Positions 10,039-20,360 are shown, numbered from the stretch's first letter. The stretch: 64,000 nt of DNA from Arthrobacter sp. ATA002 (GCF_026898095.1 NZ_CP114015.1:2108001-2172000); one strand, 5' to 3'. The notes: generated by a model not told the origin, from the letters alone. Numbers and translations are program-made.

Positions 10039-10103
10039 CACGCGGCAGCGGGAAGGAACAGCAAAGGACTTGTGCGGATAGGACCCGTGCGGAAAGGGGA
10101 CGC

Positions 10104-11928
10104 ATGGAAAGGGGACGCATAGAAAGGAACCGTAACCAGAACCCGAACCGGAGCGGCCAGGGCCCGGGCTCGAACCCGAACCCGGCTGACCCAGCGGACA
10201 CCGCCACGGCTGCTCCGGCCGGCTTGGACCCCGCCACGGCTGCTCCGGCCGGTCTGGATCCCGCCACGGCCGGTCCGGCCGGTCTGGATTCTGCTGCTCC
10301 GGCCGGCCTGGACCCTGCCGCCCTGGCGGGGCTGAGTCCCTTGAGCTGAAGGACCGGCTGATCAGGCTCGCGTCGTCGAACCGCGACCGGCTGATGCTGA
10401 ACGCCGGCAGGGGCAATCCGAATTTCCTGGCAACGCTGCCCCGGCGGGCGTTCCTGGCACTGGGAGAGTTTGCCGTCTCCGAATCGGAGCGCTCGTATTC
10501 CTATCTGGACAGTGGCTTCGGCGGCCTGCCCGAAACACGGGGCATGCTTGAACGCTTCAACGCGTTTGTGGTCCACGCTCCGCAGCGTGAAGGCCTCGGC
10601 TTCCTTCATTCGGCACTCAGCTACGTCCATGACCACCTTGGACTGGACCGGGAGGCTTTCCTGGCGGAAACCGTGACCGCCTTCCTGGGCTGTGAGTATC
10701 CGGGCCCTCCCCGGTGCTGCCGCATGCGGAAGAAGTGCTGCGCGCATACTTGGCGCAGGAGCTGTTCGGGCCCCGGCCCGCGGCAGGGACCTTCGATGTT
10801 TTTCCCACCGAGGGCGGCACCGCGGCCATGACATATCTTTTCTCCAGCCTGGCCGCCAACGGGCTGCTGGTACCCGGAGACCGCATCGCTATTGCCGTTC
10901 CGGTCTTCTCGCCCTATCTGGAGATCCCCGTGCTGCCGGACTACGGACTGGAGCCGGTCCTGCTGCGGATGGACGAAACCGCGGACTGGCGGCTTCCGGA
11001 CTCCGAGCTGGAAAAGCTCCGCGACCCGGCGGTAAAAGTGTTCTGCCTCGTCAATCCGAGTAACCCGCCGTCCTCCCAACAGCCACGGGAAGTCCTGGAT
11101 GCACTCGCCCGGCTGGTCACCGAGGAACGCCGGGACCTGATCATCATTACCGACGACGTCTACGGCACGTTCGCGGACAACTTTGTCTCGGTTTTCGCGG
11201 CATGTCCGCGCAACACCCTCTGCGTCTATTCCTTCTCAAAGTACTTCGGGGCCACCGGCTGGCGGCTGGGGACCGTCGCCCTGCACCGGAACAATGTAGT
11301 TGACGCACTCCTGCGGGACCTTCCCGCAGCGGTGAAACGGCGGTTGGACTCCCGCTACTCCTCCCTCACGGCCGACGCCGGGCACCTGGCCTTCATCGAC
11401 CGGCTTGTCGCCGACAGCCGCACGGTGGCGCTGAACCACACGGCCGGACTCTCCGGACCGCAGCAGCTCCAAATGGTCCTCTTCGCCCTGCACGGACTGA
11501 CGGACCGCCTGCACCGGTACCAGGACGCAGCCAAAGACCTGATCCGGGGACGGTACGGCACCCTGTACCGCAGCATGGGGGTAGCTGCGGAGCTCGGGCC
11601 CGACGACGTCGGCTACTACAGCCTGATCGATCTGGAGAAACTGGGCGAAAGGCTGCACGGCACCGCGTTCCGGGACTGGCTGGCCTCCCGCCCTGACCTC
11701 GGCCTGCACTTCCTGCTCCGGCTGGCGGCGGAAACCGGTGTGGTGCTGCTGCCGGGCAGCGGATTCGACGCGGGGGCTCCCTCCGTACGGGTGTCCCTGG
11801 CGAACCTGACGGACCACGAGTACCGCTCCATCGGGGCGGCCACGCAGCGCCTTGTGGAGGAGTACTACGCGATGTTCAGCGGCGGTGATCCGACGGGCCC
11901 GCTGCCCGCGGCCGGAAAACAGCCCTAG
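10104..11928 (+). CDS. aspD: Aspartate 4-decarboxylase / aspartate aminotransferase (two frameshifts)
   Basis: About 608 aa after repair, longer than the usual 530-545. The core reads ELKDRLIRLAS, LMLNAGRGNPNF, SYSYLDSGFGGLPE, FLHSALSYVHDHLG, TFDVFPTEGGTAAM and SFSKYFGATGWRLG (pyridoxal-phosphate lysine), the pattern of PLP fold-type I L-aspartate beta-decarboxylases that convert aspartate to alanine and CO2. The shifts are near 10336 (GTCCC) and 10706-10710 (CCCCGG). ATG 10104 has GGAAAGGGGACGC directly upstream. The extra N-terminus is a repeat tract (see 10201-10320). The stop shares the CTAG at 11925-11928 with the convergent kdpE stop. Confidence 0.85.
10201..10320 (+). repeat. 30-bp tandem repeat encoding the aspD N-terminus
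   Basis: Three full units start at 10201, 10231 and 10261 (CCGCCACGGCTGCTCCGGCC... then GGCTTGGACC or close), followed by a shortened unit at 10291. Each encodes about ATAAPAGLDP, so the repeat keeps the frame. A smaller direct repeat (GGAAAGGGGACGCAT twice, about 10091-10118) sits at the start codon. Confidence 0.75.
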
Positions 11929-12605
11929 CCTGCGGGCATGAACCGGTAGCCCATCCCGTGTTCGGTCATGAAATGCACCGGAGCCGCCGGATCGGCTTCC
12001 AGCTTGCGGCGCAGCTGCCCCATATAGAGGCGCAGGTAGCCGGTGTCGGTGGTCCCGGGGCCCCAGACTTCGTGGAGCAGGGAGGGCTGGCTGACGAGCC
12101 GGCCCGGATGCCGGACCAGCGCTTCCAGCAACCGCCACTCGGTCGGGGTGAGGCGGATGGTGGAACGGTCCGACATCCGGACCACAGCTTTTGCCGCCAA
12201 ATCCACCCGAACATCTCCGAACACCACTTCGGACTGCTCCGGGACCACGGGCGTGCGGCGGGTCAGGGCACGGATGCGGGCCATCAGCTCCTCGGTGGAA
12301 AAGGGCTTGGTGACATAGTCGTCGGCCCCCAGATCCAGGGCACGGACCTTATCCGCCGAGTCCGTCCGGCCGGAAATGACGAGGATCGGAGCACGGCTCC
12401 AGCCACGGACGGCCTCGATAACTTCCATGCCGCTGAGCTTGGGCATGCCCAAATCCAGGACAATCAGGTCGGGATGGTCCTCCACGGCCCGGCGGACTGC
12501 AGCTGCGCCGTCGGCAGCCGTGACCACGTCGTAGCCGTAGGCGGACAGGGTGATCCGGAGGGCCCGGAGGATCTGGATGTCGTCGTCGGCGACGAGGACT
12601 TTCAT
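11925..12605 (-). CDS. kdpE: Response regulator KdpE
   Basis: 226 aa OmpR/PhoB-type regulator. The receiver domain begins MKVLVADDDIQILRALRITL and has the phosphoacceptor Asp51 in IVLDLGMPKLSG and the switch Lys in VTKPFS; the C-terminal winged helix shows LTPTEWRLLEALVRHPG and TGYLRLYMGQLRRKLE. With KdpD it activates kdp transcription at low potassium or turgor. It lies downstream of kdpD with a 36-bp gap that includes part of a 47-bp duplication. Confidence 0.96.
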   Translation of the reverse strand: MKVLVADDDIQILRALRITLSAYGYDVVTAADGAAAVRRAVEDHPDLIVLDLGMPKLSGMEVIEAVRGWSRAPILVISGRTDSADKVRALDLGADDYVTKPFSTEELMARIRALTRRTPVVPEQSEVVFGDVRVDLAAKAVVRMSDRSTIRLTPTEWRLLEALVRHPGRLVSQPSLLHEVWGPGTTDTGYLRLYMGQLRRKLEADPAAPVHFMTEHGMGYRFMPAG

Positions 12606-12636
12606 CGGTTCCCCGGCTCCCTGGCTGGCTGTCCCG

Positions 12637-12736
12637 CCGGATCATCCCGGGAGACCGATCCTCCCCCGGACTCGCCCACCGGCTCTCCTCCGGATCATCC
12701 CCGGAGACCGATCCTCCCCGGACTCGCCCACCGGCT
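12637..12736. repeat. Imperfect 47-bp tandem duplication at the kdpD 3' end
   Basis: 12637-12684 and 12690-12736 are near-identical (differences only in C/G runs). They contain CGGATCATCCC, GAGACCGATCC and GGACTCGCCCACCGGCT. The first copy spans the kdpD stop; the second encodes the KdpD tail. The offset is not a multiple of three, so the duplication changed the C-terminus. Confidence 0.75.
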
Positions 12737-15263
12737 GTCCCGCCGGCTGTCCTGCCGGATCCCCGGCCGGCATTCCCGAAACGGCCGGAATGTCGGCGGC
12801 AGGCAGCGACAGCACCATGGTCAGCCCGCCGCCGGGGGTGTCCTCGGTCTCCAGTGTTCCCATCATTCCTTCCATGAATCCTTTTGCCAGCGCCAGGCCC
12901 AAACCGAGGCCGGTCAGGTTGTCCGTGTCCCCCAGCCGCTGAAACGGCACAAAAACTTCTTCGAGGCGTTCGACCGGAATTCCCGGTCCACAGTCTATGA
13001 CCCGCACTTCCACACGTCCGGCAAACGCGCTCGCCGCCAGCACCACTTTGCTCCCCGGCGGAGCAAACCGCAGGGCGTTGGCCAGCAGGTTCACCAGGAC
13101 GCGCTGGAGCAGCACGGCATCGGCCAGCACCGGCGGCAGATCTGCAGGAAGCTCGAGCTCAACTTCCGCCGGACCAAGGTTCAGTTCTTCGAGAGCGGGC
13201 AGCACGGCATCCGCCGCGTCCAGCGGTGCCAGACTCACTCCGAGGACGCCCGCCTGCAGCCTGCTGACATCCAGCAGGCTCGTGACGAGGTCCGAGAGTG
13301 CCGCCAGGGACTCCTCCGCAGTGGCCAGCAGCTCGGCGCGGTCCCGGTCGCTCCACTGCACATCCGGTGCCCTCAGGCCGGTCACGGCGGCGGTGGCCGC
13401 GGTGAGGGGCCGCCGGAGATCGTGCCCGACGGCGGCGAGCAGGGCGGTGCGGACCTTGTCGGCGGCAGCCAGGGACCCCAGTCCCTCGGCCGTCTGGGCG
13501 AGGTCGCCAAGGTCCAGGGCCACCTCCAGCTGGGCGGTAATGACGGCCAGGAGCCTGCGGTCCGAGGCCTGCAGATCCCGCCCGGACAGTTCCAGCACAG
13601 CCCGGTCCCCGACCGGCAGCCGAGTGGGAACGCCGGTACCCTGACCAGGACCGGCGGCCGCCAGCACTGCGTCGCCGGCCAGCAGCCGGACACACCTGAG
13701 GTTGAAGGCTTCCCGGGTGCGGTTCACCAGTGCGCCCAGGGCGTCTTCGCCGCGCAGGACGCTTCCGGCCACCGAGGCCAGCAGCTCCGATTCAGCTGCC
13801 GCCCGGCGCGCCGCGCGTGAACGCCGGGCAGCACGGTCCACCACAAAGCTGACCAGAACCGCGTTGACGATGTACAGCACCAGGGCGAGCACGTGCTCCG
13901 GAGTGGCGACAGTGACCGTGTAGAGGGGCTGGATGAAAAAGTAGTCCAGGGTGATGCCCGAGAGCAGCGCCGCAAACAGGGCCGGCCAGATGCCGCCGGT
14001 CAGGGCCACCAGGATGACCAGCAGCTGGTAGCTGAGGACATCGCCCGTGATTGACGCCGGAGTGCTCAGTGCCACCAGCAGCCAGGTCAGCAGCGGTCCT
14101 CCGGCAACCGCCAGCGCGAGGCCGGATAACCGCCGTCGAACCGTCAGCGCGCCGCCAAGCCTCGGCAGGACCGGCCGCCCGCCCGCGGCCGGGTGGTTGA
14201 CGATGTGCACATCGATGTCGCCGGATTCGCGGACCACGGTCGCCCCGATGCCGGGACCGGTGAGCAGTGCCCAGATCCGCGGGCGCCGGCTCACACCGAT
14301 GACCAGCTGCGTGGCGTTCACGCCGCGGGCAAACTCCACCAGGGCGTGCGGAACCTCGCCGCCCACCACTTGGTGGAACGTTCCGCCCAGTTTTTCCACC
14401 AGCGCGCGCTGGGCGGCGAGTTCACCGGGATGGGGGTCGCGCAGCCCGTCGGAACTGGTCACGTGCACGGCCAGCAGTTCCCCGCCGGCGGACCGGGCAG
14501 CAATCCGGGCTCCCCGGCGCAGGAGGGTTTGGCCTTCGGGGCCGCCGGTGAGCGCCACCACCACCCGTTCCCTTGCCTCCCACTTGTTCCGGATCCCGTT
14601 CTCCGCCCGGTAGCGCTTCAGGGCACTGTCCACCTCATCAGCGAGCCACAGCAGCGCCAGTTCACGCAGTGCCGTGAGGTTGCCGAGCCGGAAGTAATTG
14701 GACAGGGCCGCATCCACCCGGCCTGACGGGTAAATGATGCCGGAGGACAGACGTCCGCGCAGCAGCTGGGGAGCAATATCGACCAGCTCCACCTGGTCAG
14801 CTGCCCGCAGCACGGAGTCCGGCACCGTTTCGCGCTGCACGGTGCCGGTGATCTGCTCGATGACGTCGTTCAGCGACTCGATGTGCTGGATGTTCACGGT
14901 GGACAGGACGTTGATCCCGGCGTCGAGCAGGGCATGAACGTCCTGCCAGCGTTTGGCGTGTGCCTGGCCGGGGGCATTGGTGTGGGCGAGCTCGTCCACC
15001 AGGGCGTAGTCCGGCCGCCGGACCAGCACTCCGGCGAGGTCCAGTTCCGGAAGCAGCAGCCCGCGGTGGTTCACGGTAACGGCAGGAACCGTTTCAAGGC
15101 CCTCGGCCATGGCTGCCGTGGCAGCGCGGCCGTGGGTTTCCACCACCGCTGCCACCACGTCCCTGCCCTCACCGGCGAGCCGCCTGCCCTCTTCGAGCAT
15201 GGTGTAGGTCTTGCCCACTCCGGGCGCAGCGCCCAGGAATACCCGGAGTTGTCCTCGTGTCAT
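12642..15263 (-). CDS. kdpD: Sensor histidine kinase KdpD
   Basis: 873 aa, complete and unshifted. The N-terminal KdpD domain carries the Walker-like GAAPGVGKTY (residues 11-20), a universal-stress domain follows (VVVALTGGPEGQTLLRRG), then four transmembrane helices (about residues 385-490), a GAF-like region, and the kinase core: VGHDLRRPLTAATAA with the phosphorylated His, NLLANALRF (N box), DCGPGIP (G1) and GLGLGLALAKG (G2). It senses potassium and turgor and phosphorylates KdpE. The last about 45 residues are Pro/Gly/Arg-rich and derive from the local tandem duplication. Confidence 0.95.
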   Translation of the reverse strand: MTRGQLRVFLGAAPGVGKTYTMLEEGRRLAGEGRDVVAAVVETHGRAATAAMAEGLETVPAVTVNHRGLLLPELDLAGVLVRRPDYALVDELAHTNAPGQAHAKRWQDVHALLDAGINVLSTVNIQHIESLNDVIEQITGTVQRETVPDSVLRAADQVELVDIAPQLLRGRLSSGIIYPSGRVDAALSNYFRLGNLTALRELALLWLADEVDSALKRYRAENGIRNKWEARERVVVALTGGPEGQTLLRRGARIAARSAGGELLAVHVTSSDGLRDPHPGELAAQRALVEKLGGTFHQVVGGEVPHALVEFARGVNATQLVIGVSRRPRIWALLTGPGIGATVVRESGDIDVHIVNHPAAGGRPVLPRLGGALTVRRRLSGLALAVAGGPLLTWLLVALSTPASITGDVLSYQLLVILVALTGGIWPALFAALLSGITLDYFFIQPLYTVTVATPEHVLALVLYIVNAVLVSFVVDRAARRSRAARRAAAESELLASVAGSVLRGEDALGALVNRTREAFNLRCVRLLAGDAVLAAAGPGQGTGVPTRLPVGDRAVLELSGRDLQASDRRLLAVITAQLEVALDLGDLAQTAEGLGSLAAADKVRTALLAAVGHDLRRPLTAATAAVTGLRAPDVQWSDRDRAELLATAEESLAALSDLVTSLLDVSRLQAGVLGVSLAPLDAADAVLPALEELNLGPAEVELELPADLPPVLADAVLLQRVLVNLLANALRFAPPGSKVVLAASAFAGRVEVRVIDCGPGIPVERLEEVFVPFQRLGDTDNLTGLGLGLALAKGFMEGMMGTLETEDTPGGGLTMVLSLPAADIPAVSGMPAGDPAGQPAGQPVGESGEDRSPGMIRRRAGGRVRGRIGLPG

Positions 15264-15266
15264 CTC

Positions 15267-15875
15267 CTAAGTGTCCAACTCCGCCAGCCTGATGTTCAGC
15301 TTCAACACGTTCACCCTGGGCTCCCCCAGCACTCCTGCCGTCCTGTCCTCCACTGCGGCGTCAACCAGTGCGCGCACGTCCGCGGCGTCCAGGCCGCGTT
15401 CCGCAGCCACCCGGTCCACCTGAAGCAGTGCGTATTCCGGGCTGATGTGGGGATCCAGGCCCGACGCCGAGGCCGTCACCGCTTCCGCGGGCACCTCATC
15501 CGGGTTCACTCCCTCCAATTCAGCGACGGCGGTGCGGCGCTCCCCGATCAGCGCGGCCAGCTCCGGGTTGGTGGGACCCAGGTTGGAGCCGCCGGAGGCC
15601 CCGCCGTCGTAGCCCTCTCCCGCTGCGGACGGCCTGGACTGGAACCACTGTGGCATAGCCGCCCCGCCGGCATCCGTAAAGGGCTGGCCGATCAACTCCG
15701 AGCCCACGGTGGTGCCATCCACAGTGACCGGGGACCCGTTGGCCTGGTTGCCCGCAACTGCCTGGCCGACGCCGGTGATCACCAGCGGATACACCAGGCC
15801 CAGCGCCAGGGTCAGGACGGCGACAGCCCGAAGGGCTACCCCCAGCTGCCGGACGGAGGTTCGTGCAGTACTCAT
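15267..15875 (-). CDS. kdpC: K+-transporting ATPase subunit KdpC
   Basis: 202 aa with one N-terminal membrane helix (about residues 15-42, LRAVAVLTLALGLVYPLVIT) followed by GSELIGQPF, MPQWFQSRPSA, ASGLDPHISPEYA and a C-terminal VNVLKLNIRLAEL. KdpC is the single-span subunit that stabilises the KdpFABC pump. It sits between kdpB (60-bp gap) and kdpD (3-bp gap), so it belongs to one operon with both. Confidence 0.95.
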   Translation of the reverse strand: MSTARTSVRQLGVALRAVAVLTLALGLVYPLVITGVGQAVAGNQANGSPVTVDGTTVGSELIGQPFTDAGGAAMPQWFQSRPSAAGEGYDGGASGGSNLGPTNPELAALIGERRTAVAELEGVNPDEVPAEAVTASASGLDPHISPEYALLQVDRVAAERGLDAADVRALVDAAVEDRTAGVLGEPRVNVLKLNIRLAELDT

Positions 15876-15935
15876 GATGCTCCCTGATACGAGTTGTTGG
15901 ATTGCCTGTAAAAATGTGTGCCCGTGCCTGCCCCA

Positions 15936-18190
15936 TCAGAACCCCGGAATCAGGGCCACGGCCAGGTCGATGAGCTTGATGCCGATGAACGGGACCACCA
16001 CCCCGCCGACGCCGAAGACCAGCAGGTTGCGGGTCAGCACCCCGGAGGCGTTGGCGGCACGGTACTTCACGCCGCGCAGCGACAGTGGAATCAGGGCAAC
16101 GATCACCAGGGCGTTGAAAATCACGGCGGAGAGGATTGCCGATGCCGGCGAGTGCAGGTTCATGACGTTCAGGACGGCCAGTCCCGGAAACACGCCCATG
16201 AACATGGCCGGGATGATCGCGAAGTACTTGGCCACGTCATTGGCGATCGAGAACGTGGTCAGTGCCCCGCGGGTGATCAGCAGCTGTTTGCCGATCCGGA
16301 CAATGTCGATCAGCTTGGTGGGGTCCGAGTCCAGGTCCACCATGTTGCCGGCTTCCTTCGCGGCCGACGTTCCGGTGTTCATGGCCACGCCCACATCGGC
16401 CTGGGCCAGAGCCGGGGCATCATTGGTGCCGTCCCCGGTCATGGCCACCAGCTGTCCGCTGGCCTGTTCCCTGCGGATCAGCGCCATCTTGTCCTCCGGG
16501 GTGGCTTCGGCCAGGAAGTCGTCCACCCCGGCTTCCGCGGCAATCGCCTTGGCGGTGCGCGGATTGTCGCCCGTGATCATGACGGTGCGGATACCCATGG
16601 TGCGCAGCTCGGCGAAGCGTTCCCGCAGCCCGTCCTTGACCACGTCCTTCAGATGCACGACGCCGAGGATCCGGGCGCTGTGACCGGTTGCGCCGCCGTC
16701 GGCCTCCCGAATGGCCACCACCAGCGGCGTGCCGCCCTCGGCGGAGATCTTATCCACCTGATAGGTCAGGTCGGCCAAAACGTCGACGTCGATCCCGCCG
16801 GATTCCGACACCCAGTCCATGACGGCCGAACCGGCTCCCTTCCGGATCTGTGTTCCGGCGGTTCCGTCCGGACCGTTGGCCCCGCTTGCACCGGTGGCAT
16901 AGTCCAGCCCGCTCATCCGGGTCTGGGCGGTAAACGGAACGCTCACGGCGTCGGCGTCCTTGACCGGTGTGATGCCCATGCCGGCAGCAAGGTCCACAAT
17001 CGATTTGCCCTCCGGGGTAGGGTCCTCGGCGGAGGACAGGACGGCGGCACGGATCAGTTCGTCCCGGTCCGCCCCGGCGACGGGGATGAAGTTGGCGGCC
17101 TGCCGGTTCCCGTAGGTGATGGTGCCCGTCTTATCGAGCAGCAGGGTGGTGACGTCCCCGGCGGCTTCCACGGCACGGCCGGACATGGCCAGCACGTTGT
17201 GCTGGACCAGCCGGTCCATGCCGGCTATGCCGATGGCGGACAGCAGCGCACCGATGGTTGTGGGGATGAGACAGACCAGCAGGGCCACCAGCACCGGAAT
17301 GCTGACCGCGGCACCGGCGTATCCGGCCAACGGATTCAGCGTCACCACGACCACCAGGAAAATCAGGGACAGGGTGGCCAGCAGGATGTCCAGGGCGATC
17401 TCGTTCGGTGTCTTCTGCCGGGCTGCCCCTTCCACCAGCCGGATCATCCGGTCGACGAACGTTTCTCCGGGCTTACTGGTGATCCGCACGACGATGCGGT
17501 CCGACAGGACCCGGGTTCCGCCGGTCACCGCGGACCGGTCGCCGCCGGATTCGCGGACCACGGGGGCGGATTCGCCGGTGATGGCGGACTCGTCAACGGA
17601 GGCAATGCCATCAATGATGTCGCCGTCGCCGGGGATGATCCCGCCGGCGGTAACCACCACGACGTCGTCGAGCACCAAATCCGCGGAGGCGACCTCTTCC
17701 ACTGTGGCGCGGGACGCCGAGGGGTCCCCGGCGGGGTCGTAGCCGTTCACCCGCTGCGCGGGGTGGTGGTGCGCGTGGCGCGCAGCGACGCGGCCTGGGC
17801 CTTGCCGCGGCCTTCGGCCACTGCTTCGGCCAGGTTGGCGAAAATGACGGTCAGCCAGAGCCACGCCGCGATCAGCCAGGTGAAGCTGCCCGGAACCGCG
17901 CTGCCGCCGGAGGTGCAGGCACTTCCGGTGACGGACTCCGCCACTGCAATGACGGTAATCAGCGCGGCGCCCACCTCCACAATGAACATGACCGGGGTGT
18001 GCCACATGATCCGCGGGTCCAGCTTGCGCAGGGCACCGGGGAACGCAGCGGCCAGCTGGGCGGCGGAGAAGCCGCCGCGGCCCGGTGCCGGTTTCCCGGC
18101 CGAAGGACCGTGGCTGTCAGCGGCTTCCCCGGAGCCGCTGGATTCCGGCTCCCGCGGGGTCTTATTGGTTTTGCTTGTCAGTGTGGACAT
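15936..18190 (-). CDS. kdpB: K+-transporting P-type ATPase subunit KdpB (frameshifted)
   Basis: About 751 aa after repair, slightly longer than usual because of a roughly 45-residue Ser/Gly/Pro-rich N-terminus before the first helix. Motifs: TGES ([13 protein letters not shown]), DKTGTIT with the phosphorylated Asp, [10 protein letters not shown], and [10 protein letters not shown]; the end is VALIPGF. KdpB hydrolyses ATP to drive potassium uptake through KdpA. One base is missing in the C run near 17758-17764, joining RATRTTTP to [12 protein letters not shown] 18190 is 2 bp after the kdpA stop. Confidence 0.93.
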
Positions 18191-18192
18191 GG

Positions 18193-19852
18193 TTAGAGCA
18201 ACCCTTCCGCCAGGGGACCCAGCGCGAGAACGGGAAAGAAGGTCAGAGCGGTCACGATGACGGTGACCCCGAACAACATCACGACGGCTTGCGGGCGGTG
18301 CGTGGGCAGGGTTCCGGCGGAGACCGGTACCCGGTCCTGCGCAGCCAGCGACCCGGCCAGCGCCAGCACAAACAGCATCGGCAGGAACCGGCCCAGCAGC
18401 ATGGCCAGGCCCAGGGCGGTGTTGAGCCACGGCGTGTTGGCGGTCAGTCCGGCAAAGGCGGAACCGTTGTTATTGGCAGCGGAGGTGAAGGCGTAGAGCA
18501 CTTCGCTGAAGCCGTGGAGCCCGGGATTGAGAATGGACGTTTCCTGCACATCCTCGCGGATTCCCGGAACCGCGAAGCTCAGGGCCGTGCCGGCGAGGAC
18601 AACCGTGGGCATGGTCAGCAGGTAAAGACTGGCCAGTTTGATTTCACGCGGTCCGATTTTCTTGCCCAGGTACTCCGGCGTCCGGCCAACCAGCAGGCCG
18701 GCGATGAAGGAGGTTACGAGGGCCAGGATCAGCATTCCGTAGAGCCCGGACCCAACGCCCCCGGGTGCCACTTCCCCGAGCATCATGTTGAGCATGGCCA
18801 TCATGCCGCCAAGCGGGCTGAAGCTGTCATGCATGGCGTTGACCGCACCGGTGGAGGTGGCGGTGCTGGTGGTGCCAAACAGGGTGGAACCGGCAATGCC
18901 GAAGCGCTGTTCCTTGCCTTCCATGGAACCGGCTTCCCCCGACGCTGCGGAGAATTCCAGTGCCGTCATGGCAGCTGCCGAGACGGTGAAGATCCCCGCC
19001 ATGGCCGCCAGAATTGCGTACCCCTGTTTCCGGTCGCCCATCATGGTGCCGAAAGTCCGGGGCAGGCTGAAGGGAATGGCCAGCATCAGCACAATCTGGA
19101 CCAGGCTGGTCCAGGCTGAGGGATTCTCGAAGGGATGGGATGAGTTGGCATTGAAGAACCCGCCGCCGTTCGTGCCCAGCAGCTTGATGGCTTCCTGCGA
19201 GGCCACCGGCCCGCCCGGAATGCTCTGGGTTCCGCCGCTGAGAGTCGCCACACCGGTAAAGCCGTTGAAGTTCTGGATCACGCCGCCGATCAGCAGCACC
19301 ATGGCGCCCAGGGCTGCGCCCGGAAGCAGCAGGCGCAGTACCGAGCGGGTCATATCGGTCCAGAAATTGCCGATCGTTTCTTCCTGCGGGATGCGAAGGC
19401 ACGAACCAGGGCCACGGCAACGGCCAGGCCGACCGCGGCCGAGAGGAAGTTCTGCACGGCGAGTCCGGTCAATTGGACGGCATAGCCCACCGTTACTTCC
19501 GGTGAGTAGGACTGCCAGTTGGTGTTGGACACGAAGGACGCCGCGGTGTTGAACGCCAGGCCCTCGGGCACCGGCGGCAGCCCCAGGGATCCGGCAGCAA
19601 GTGCTGGGTCCGCTGCAGCGCGTACAGAAACAGCATACCCAAGGCCGAAAAGGCGAGGACACTGCGCAGGTAGGACTGCCAGGACTGGCGCGAACCGGGG
19701 TCGACTCCCACCAGACGGTAGAAGCCGCGCTCCAGGGCGAGATTTCGGGATGAGGTATAGAACCGGGCCATGTAATCACCCAGCGGGCGGTGCAGCGCCG
19801 CGAGCAGCAGCGCCACAACGAGGAAGGAGGCAACAGCCGGCCAGACCGCCAT
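18193..19852 (-). CDS. kdpA: K+-transporting ATPase subunit KdpA (two frameshifts)
   Basis: About 553 aa after repair. Segments: [37 protein letters not shown] (a selectivity-filter loop), [32 protein letters not shown] and [16 protein letters not shown]. It is the potassium-translocating subunit with ten membrane helices. Deletions fall in the GGGG of the segment LLPDPWG (19581-19584) and near 19383-19390 before [13 protein letters not shown]. The start ATG shares one base with the kdpF stop. Confidence 0.93.
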
Positions 19853-19941
19853 CAGAAACGCTCCGGCCGGATCAATGCCGACAGCAAATAAACTGCTGCG
19901 GCGCCCGCCAGGGCCAGGGACAGGACGTCAAAGAAGATCAC
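19852..19941 (-). CDS. kdpF: KdpF, 29-aa membrane subunit
   Basis: GTG 19941 encodes VIFFDVLSLALAGAAAVYLL followed by SALIRPERF and TGA. The hydrophobic helix and the C-terminal LIRPERF are characteristic of KdpF, which stabilises the pump. GGTGGAG lies just upstream. The TGA overlaps the kdpA ATG by one base, and the GTG overlaps the stop of the upstream small gene. Confidence 0.92.
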   Translation of the reverse strand: MIFFDVLSLALAGAAAVYLLSALIRPERF

Positions 19942-20051
19942 AGCTTCTCCACCGCCCGGATGCTCAGGAACAGGGCGGCGAAAAACGCCGCCGTACCCAG
20001 CACAACAACAAGGTCAAGCAAGGGGACCCCCAGGGATCGGATCGTTCGCAT
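19938..20051 (-). CDS. 37-aa membrane peptide heading the kdp operon
   Basis: ATG 20051 encodes MRTIRSLGVPLLDLVVVLGT, then AAFFAALFLSIRAVEKL, ending at a TGA that overlaps the kdpF GTG (GTGA). One membrane helix with a short C-terminal RAVEKL. The translational coupling to kdpF and the operon-leading position argue that it is real. Similar tiny membrane genes precede kdpF in other actinobacteria as I recall; function unknown, possibly an accessory Kdp peptide. Confidence 0.65.
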   Translation of the reverse strand: MRTIRSLGVPLLDLVVVLGTAAFFAALFLSIRAVEKL

Positions 20052-20264
20052 GCCGCCGGACAGACGGCATGGGTGCGGTATGCGCCTCATCGATTAGAGC
20101 CCTTGTTGAAGCCGGTTTTTTGAATCCTCACGGTTTCCTCACGACCGCGGGGCAGACCATAACGGAAACCGGTCAAATACCTGGGAACGATGCGCGGCCA
20201 CGGCAGCCGGAGTTTCCCGCTTATGCACAGAAGGAAATTCCACTCTCGTCTAAGGAGGATTGTC

Positions 20265-20360
20265 ATGGCAGGGTTCCAGCGTGAATGCACCATCGCAACC
20301 GGGCATCATTTTCAACAGGGGGACCAGACATGCAAAAGAAACTCACGGCCGCTGCCATAG
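20265..20360 (+). other. Possible 31-codon leader ORF with strong ribosome binding site
   Basis: TAAGGAGGATTGTC precedes ATG 20265, close to an ideal ribosome binding site. The frame (MAGFQRECTIATGHHFQQGD...) ends at TAG 20358-20360 inside the signal peptide of the lipoprotein gene at 20330. Either a leader peptide coupling translation, or the original start of the lipoprotein with a base lost in between; the lipoprotein's own start has an AGGGGG site, so I keep them separate. Confidence 0.35.

Noticed and set aside
15918-18260. 780-codon open frame on the plus strand opposite kdpB
   Set aside because: Antisense shadow of kdpB caused by high GC; Gln/His/Gly-rich with no motifs and no ribosome binding site.
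20052-20329. Possible c-di-AMP riboswitch in front of kdp
   Set aside because: Such riboswitches control potassium genes in some bacteria, but I could not find the conserved core sequences here.
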